From a virus: a DNA stretch of 39,838 bases. The notes below the pieces were generated by a model. That model worked only from the letters and a program-made list of their open reading frames with translations, ran no database searches and was not told where the DNA came from. The first letter of the stretch is position 1; each line of letters opens with the position of its first letter. The stretch spans positions 1-39,838 of the IMG/VR virus record IMGVR_UViG_3300009285_003680; one strand, given 5' to 3'. Below are positions 38,021 to 39,838 of this stretch, piece by piece. The position numbers and the translations under genes are program-made.

Positions 38021-39133
38021 TTATGACTTCCCTCCACCCATCGCGGTCCAATTTATCTCGGCCCGTTGGGTGAACGCAGTAGAGGCATACACTTGAAAGC
38101 CGCTTTGGGTGCGGTAGCCGATCTTGAGAGCAGTCGAAAGATCCTCGTCTCCCGCCGAGATTTCTGGAGTGATCTGGATGCACCTCACAATGAAAAACGG
38201 GACACGGAAAGAGACACCAACATTCTTGCTTCCAGCCGTGAGAACGGTTCTCCCATATTCCACTCGATCCATGTGGTACATGGAAGCCAGACGTTGGGGA
38301 GCCGGTTGCTGGAAATAGGGTCTCCAATCTTCCAAGCTGTATTGTGTAATGGGTCGAATAGTTCCAGCAGCCCCCGTTCCATCATCTTGTACTATTACTG
38401 CCACTACTGGAATGTTGGAAGTGTAGTTTGGGATTTGTGGGTATGCCGCCCCGGAGAGAGTAGCTGATTCCGGTCCAGACCACATTCGTGTTTTTGCATC
38501 CTGATCTACTGTAAACACAACTCGCATGTAGTTATTTGGAGACATGGAAGGAGTCTGAAATTGGTAAGTAGGCCCAAGATTGATTTCTCCACCGCCAAAC
38601 GTGTAGGAATAAGTATGGTCTGTGAAAAATCTACCTGATGTAACCCTGAAGCCTTTTTTATTATCCAAAGAGGGATCAGCGTAGGCTTGAAATTGACCAG
38701 ATGTGGTATTTATTCTATGTGCCACGCTTGGAAAATGCCGACTTACTGTAACATCCCGACCTAGAATAGTTTGAGTTTGAGTGATGGCGTCAGAACGATT
38801 GTTCATATCCGCTGCGTCTGCTACTGTTCCAAATCCTGTATAAGAAACTAATGTAGCATCGTCTAAGTCATCTGCATGATGGGTGATTACCCCCAGTGTG
38901 TAATCAACATAAAATTCTCCTGATTGAGTGGGAAAGTATGTTCTCTCTGTATAGGTCTTGGAACCAGAAACGGAGATAGTTGATCCAGTGTCAGGAATTT
39001 CGGCTAGTTTGTATTCGTAAGGAGAAGTAGTGGGAATAGTATGAGATTCATTGGAAATTGCAATTCCAGAATCTCTTCGGTTCACTTCAGTAGCAAACGA
39101 ATCCAAGGAACCGTCAAATACACTTGGGCACAT
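38021..39133 (-). CDS. Virion-type protein, probably tail or fibre
   Basis: A 370-aa beta-rich protein high in Thr, Ser, Tyr and Gly (TSPYEYKLAEIPDTGSTISVSG, FTVDQDAKTRMWSG). That composition and its place beside another virion-type gene suggest a structural component such as tail fibre or neck/appendage protein. No specific family recognised. Good AGGAAGG site before ATG. Confidence 0.7.
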   Translation of the reverse strand: MCPSVFDGSLDSFATEVNRRDSGIAISNESHTIPTTSPYEYKLAEIPDTGSTISVSGSKTYTERTYFPTQSGEFYVDYTLGVITHHADDLDDATLVSYTGFGTVADAADMNNRSDAITQTQTILGRDVTVSRHFPSVAHRINTTSGQFQAYADPSLDNKKGFRVTSGRFFTDHTYSYTFGGGEINLGPTYQFQTPSMSPNNYMRVVFTVDQDAKTRMWSGPESATLSGAAYPQIPNYTSNIPVVAVIVQDDGTGAAGTIRPITQYSLEDWRPYFQQPAPQRLASMYHMDRVEYGRTVLTAGSKNVGVSFRVPFFIVRCIQITPEISAGDEDLSTALKIGYRTQSGFQVYASTAFTQRAEINWTAMGGGKS

Positions 39134-39139
39134 ATCTAA

Positions 39140-39793
39140 CTACCTTCCTCTTGCAGATGTTTTTTCACCAGCCAAATCAACGGTTACTTTTTCTTCTCCA
39201 GGAAGTTTGAATCCGAGATCCTTGAAAGACTTTACAGTCTCCATATCCAGTACATTGATAAAAACAAGGAACACCCCCAAAGGATTCTGGAGGCCATGAG
39301 AAGTACTTGTTCTTCCGTATGTTGACTGCCCATATTTCGTCACTCCGTAGAATCTAGGTTGGGGAGCTACATCAAAATATATTTCAGCCGCCAGACGTCC
39401 ATTAGTTCTTGGTTCTTCTGGTGACTGTACCCTGAATACAATTGGAATCTTGCTATTTTTGTATAACGTACCGATGACTCGTTTATTATTTCCGCCCATG
39501 CTGGTAAATCCTTTGTTGTCAGGATTTACCGATACCCAGTTTGCTTGGGATATTTCTTGTCCTCTCTCATCCGAGTCCCCAAAAGAGCGAAGTCCAATTC
39601 TGCACCCCTTCAAATCTTCTCCATCATCTTGATCTCGAAGCCACCACAAATCCAAAGAAAAATCTCTCTGTGTTCCGGGAACATACCAATTCACCGGAAT
39701 CATACGAACAACTTCATTTGTAGTGGAATCGCCGTCATCATCCGGCACAATTAGTTCCAAACCGCGAGAAGGTGTTTGATTGAAACCGCCCAC
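39140..39793 (-). CDS. Virion-type protein
   Basis: A 217-aa beta-rich protein with patterns such as LELIVPDDDG and RMIPVNWYVPGTQRDFSLDLWWLRD, in keeping with a structural role like its neighbour. Starts at GTG 39793 with GGAGG. No family recognised. Confidence 0.65.
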   Translation of the reverse strand: MGGFNQTPSRGLELIVPDDDGDSTTNEVVRMIPVNWYVPGTQRDFSLDLWWLRDQDDGEDLKGCRIGLRSFGDSDERGQEISQANWVSVNPDNKGFTSMGGNNKRVIGTLYKNSKIPIVFRVQSPEEPRTNGRLAAEIYFDVAPQPRFYGVTKYGQSTYGRTSTSHGLQNPLGVFLVFINVLDMETVKSFKDLGFKLPGEEKVTVDLAGEKTSARGR

Positions 39794-39795
39794 GA

Positions 39796-39838
39796 TTATC
39801 CTCCAGAATGCGCTGCGAGAATTTTAGCCATTTTTCTT
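39796..39838 (-). CDS. C-terminus of an upstream gene (partial)
   Basis: The minus strand entering the window reads in frame to MAKILAAHSGG and a TAA at 39796, whose last codons contain the GGAGG site for the gene starting at 39793. It could be the end of a gene beyond the window or a short ORF starting at the ATG. Confidence 0.5.
   Translation of the reverse strand, partial: RKMAKILAAHSGG

Noticed and set aside
1-39838. tRNA genes
   Set aside because: I looked for T-loop sequences such as GGTTCGAATCC on both strands and saw none with a plausible cloverleaf; a tool-based scan could still find one.

Overview
The window looks like a stretch of a tailed double-stranded DNA phage genome (Caudoviricetes), or a very similar mobile genome. 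All credible genes lie on the minus strand. They are tightly packed, usually joined by ATGA, TGATG or GTGA overlaps, with clear Shine-Dalgarno sites. There is a full set of phage replication genes, two virion-type genes at the right edge, and many small unique ORFs. I see no integrase, lysogeny repressor, tRNA or rRNA. The family A polymerase has Phe at the position equivalent to E. coli Pol I Phe762, which is more often seen in lytic phages. The host is unknown. The three good promoters match bacterial sigma70 consensus. A SpoVS-like protein (known from Bacillota and Thermus) and a family 4 uracil-DNA glycosylase are weak hints only.

Because transcription runs right to left, the layout is best read from high to low coordinates. 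From 39.8 to 38.0 kb are virion-type proteins. From 37.97 to 31.9 kb, a promoter plus possible operator drives an SF2 helicase; then comes a 470-b intergenic region with three unusual hairpins, small zinc-ribbon and HTH genes, a family 4 UDG and a secreted Cys-rich protein. From 31.9 to 19.9 kb, a strong promoter with a folded leader opens the replication block: DnaB-like helicase, CHC2/Toprim primase, single-strand binding protein, C5-methyltransferase-like protein, family A polymerase, thermonuclease, RecA, resolvase and a Cas4-like nuclease.

From 19.7 to 14.5 kb there is a 7-deazaguanine pathway: canonical QueC, an ornithine cyclodeaminase-like protein, a second divergent QueC, QueF, then FolE and QueE. 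QueE is interrupted by a mini-intein exactly at its third iron-sulfur cysteine. A large protein with TGT/DpdA-like features at 0.8-2.7 kb could insert the base into DNA. Together these predict 7-deazaguanine-modified phage DNA, most simply preQ1. QueD is not in the window.

From 14.5 to 9.4 kb, a promoter precedes an Asp-rich repeat protein whose 3' end carries all three elements of a dnaX-like -1 frameshift signal leading into a Cys-rich domain. MoxR-type AAA+ and VWA genes and a macrodomain gene follow. From 9.4 to 5.5 kb is an array of small accessory genes joined by a repeated cassette that contains ribosome-binding site, start codon and upstream stop codon, and that also encodes the KEPDHA tail of upstream proteins. 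From 5.5 kb to 1 are a DNA methyltransferase flanked by 40-nt direct repeats, RNase HI, the TGT-like protein, an HTH/coiled-coil protein and a rho-independent terminator.

All functional names rest on motifs read by eye. No database search was run.
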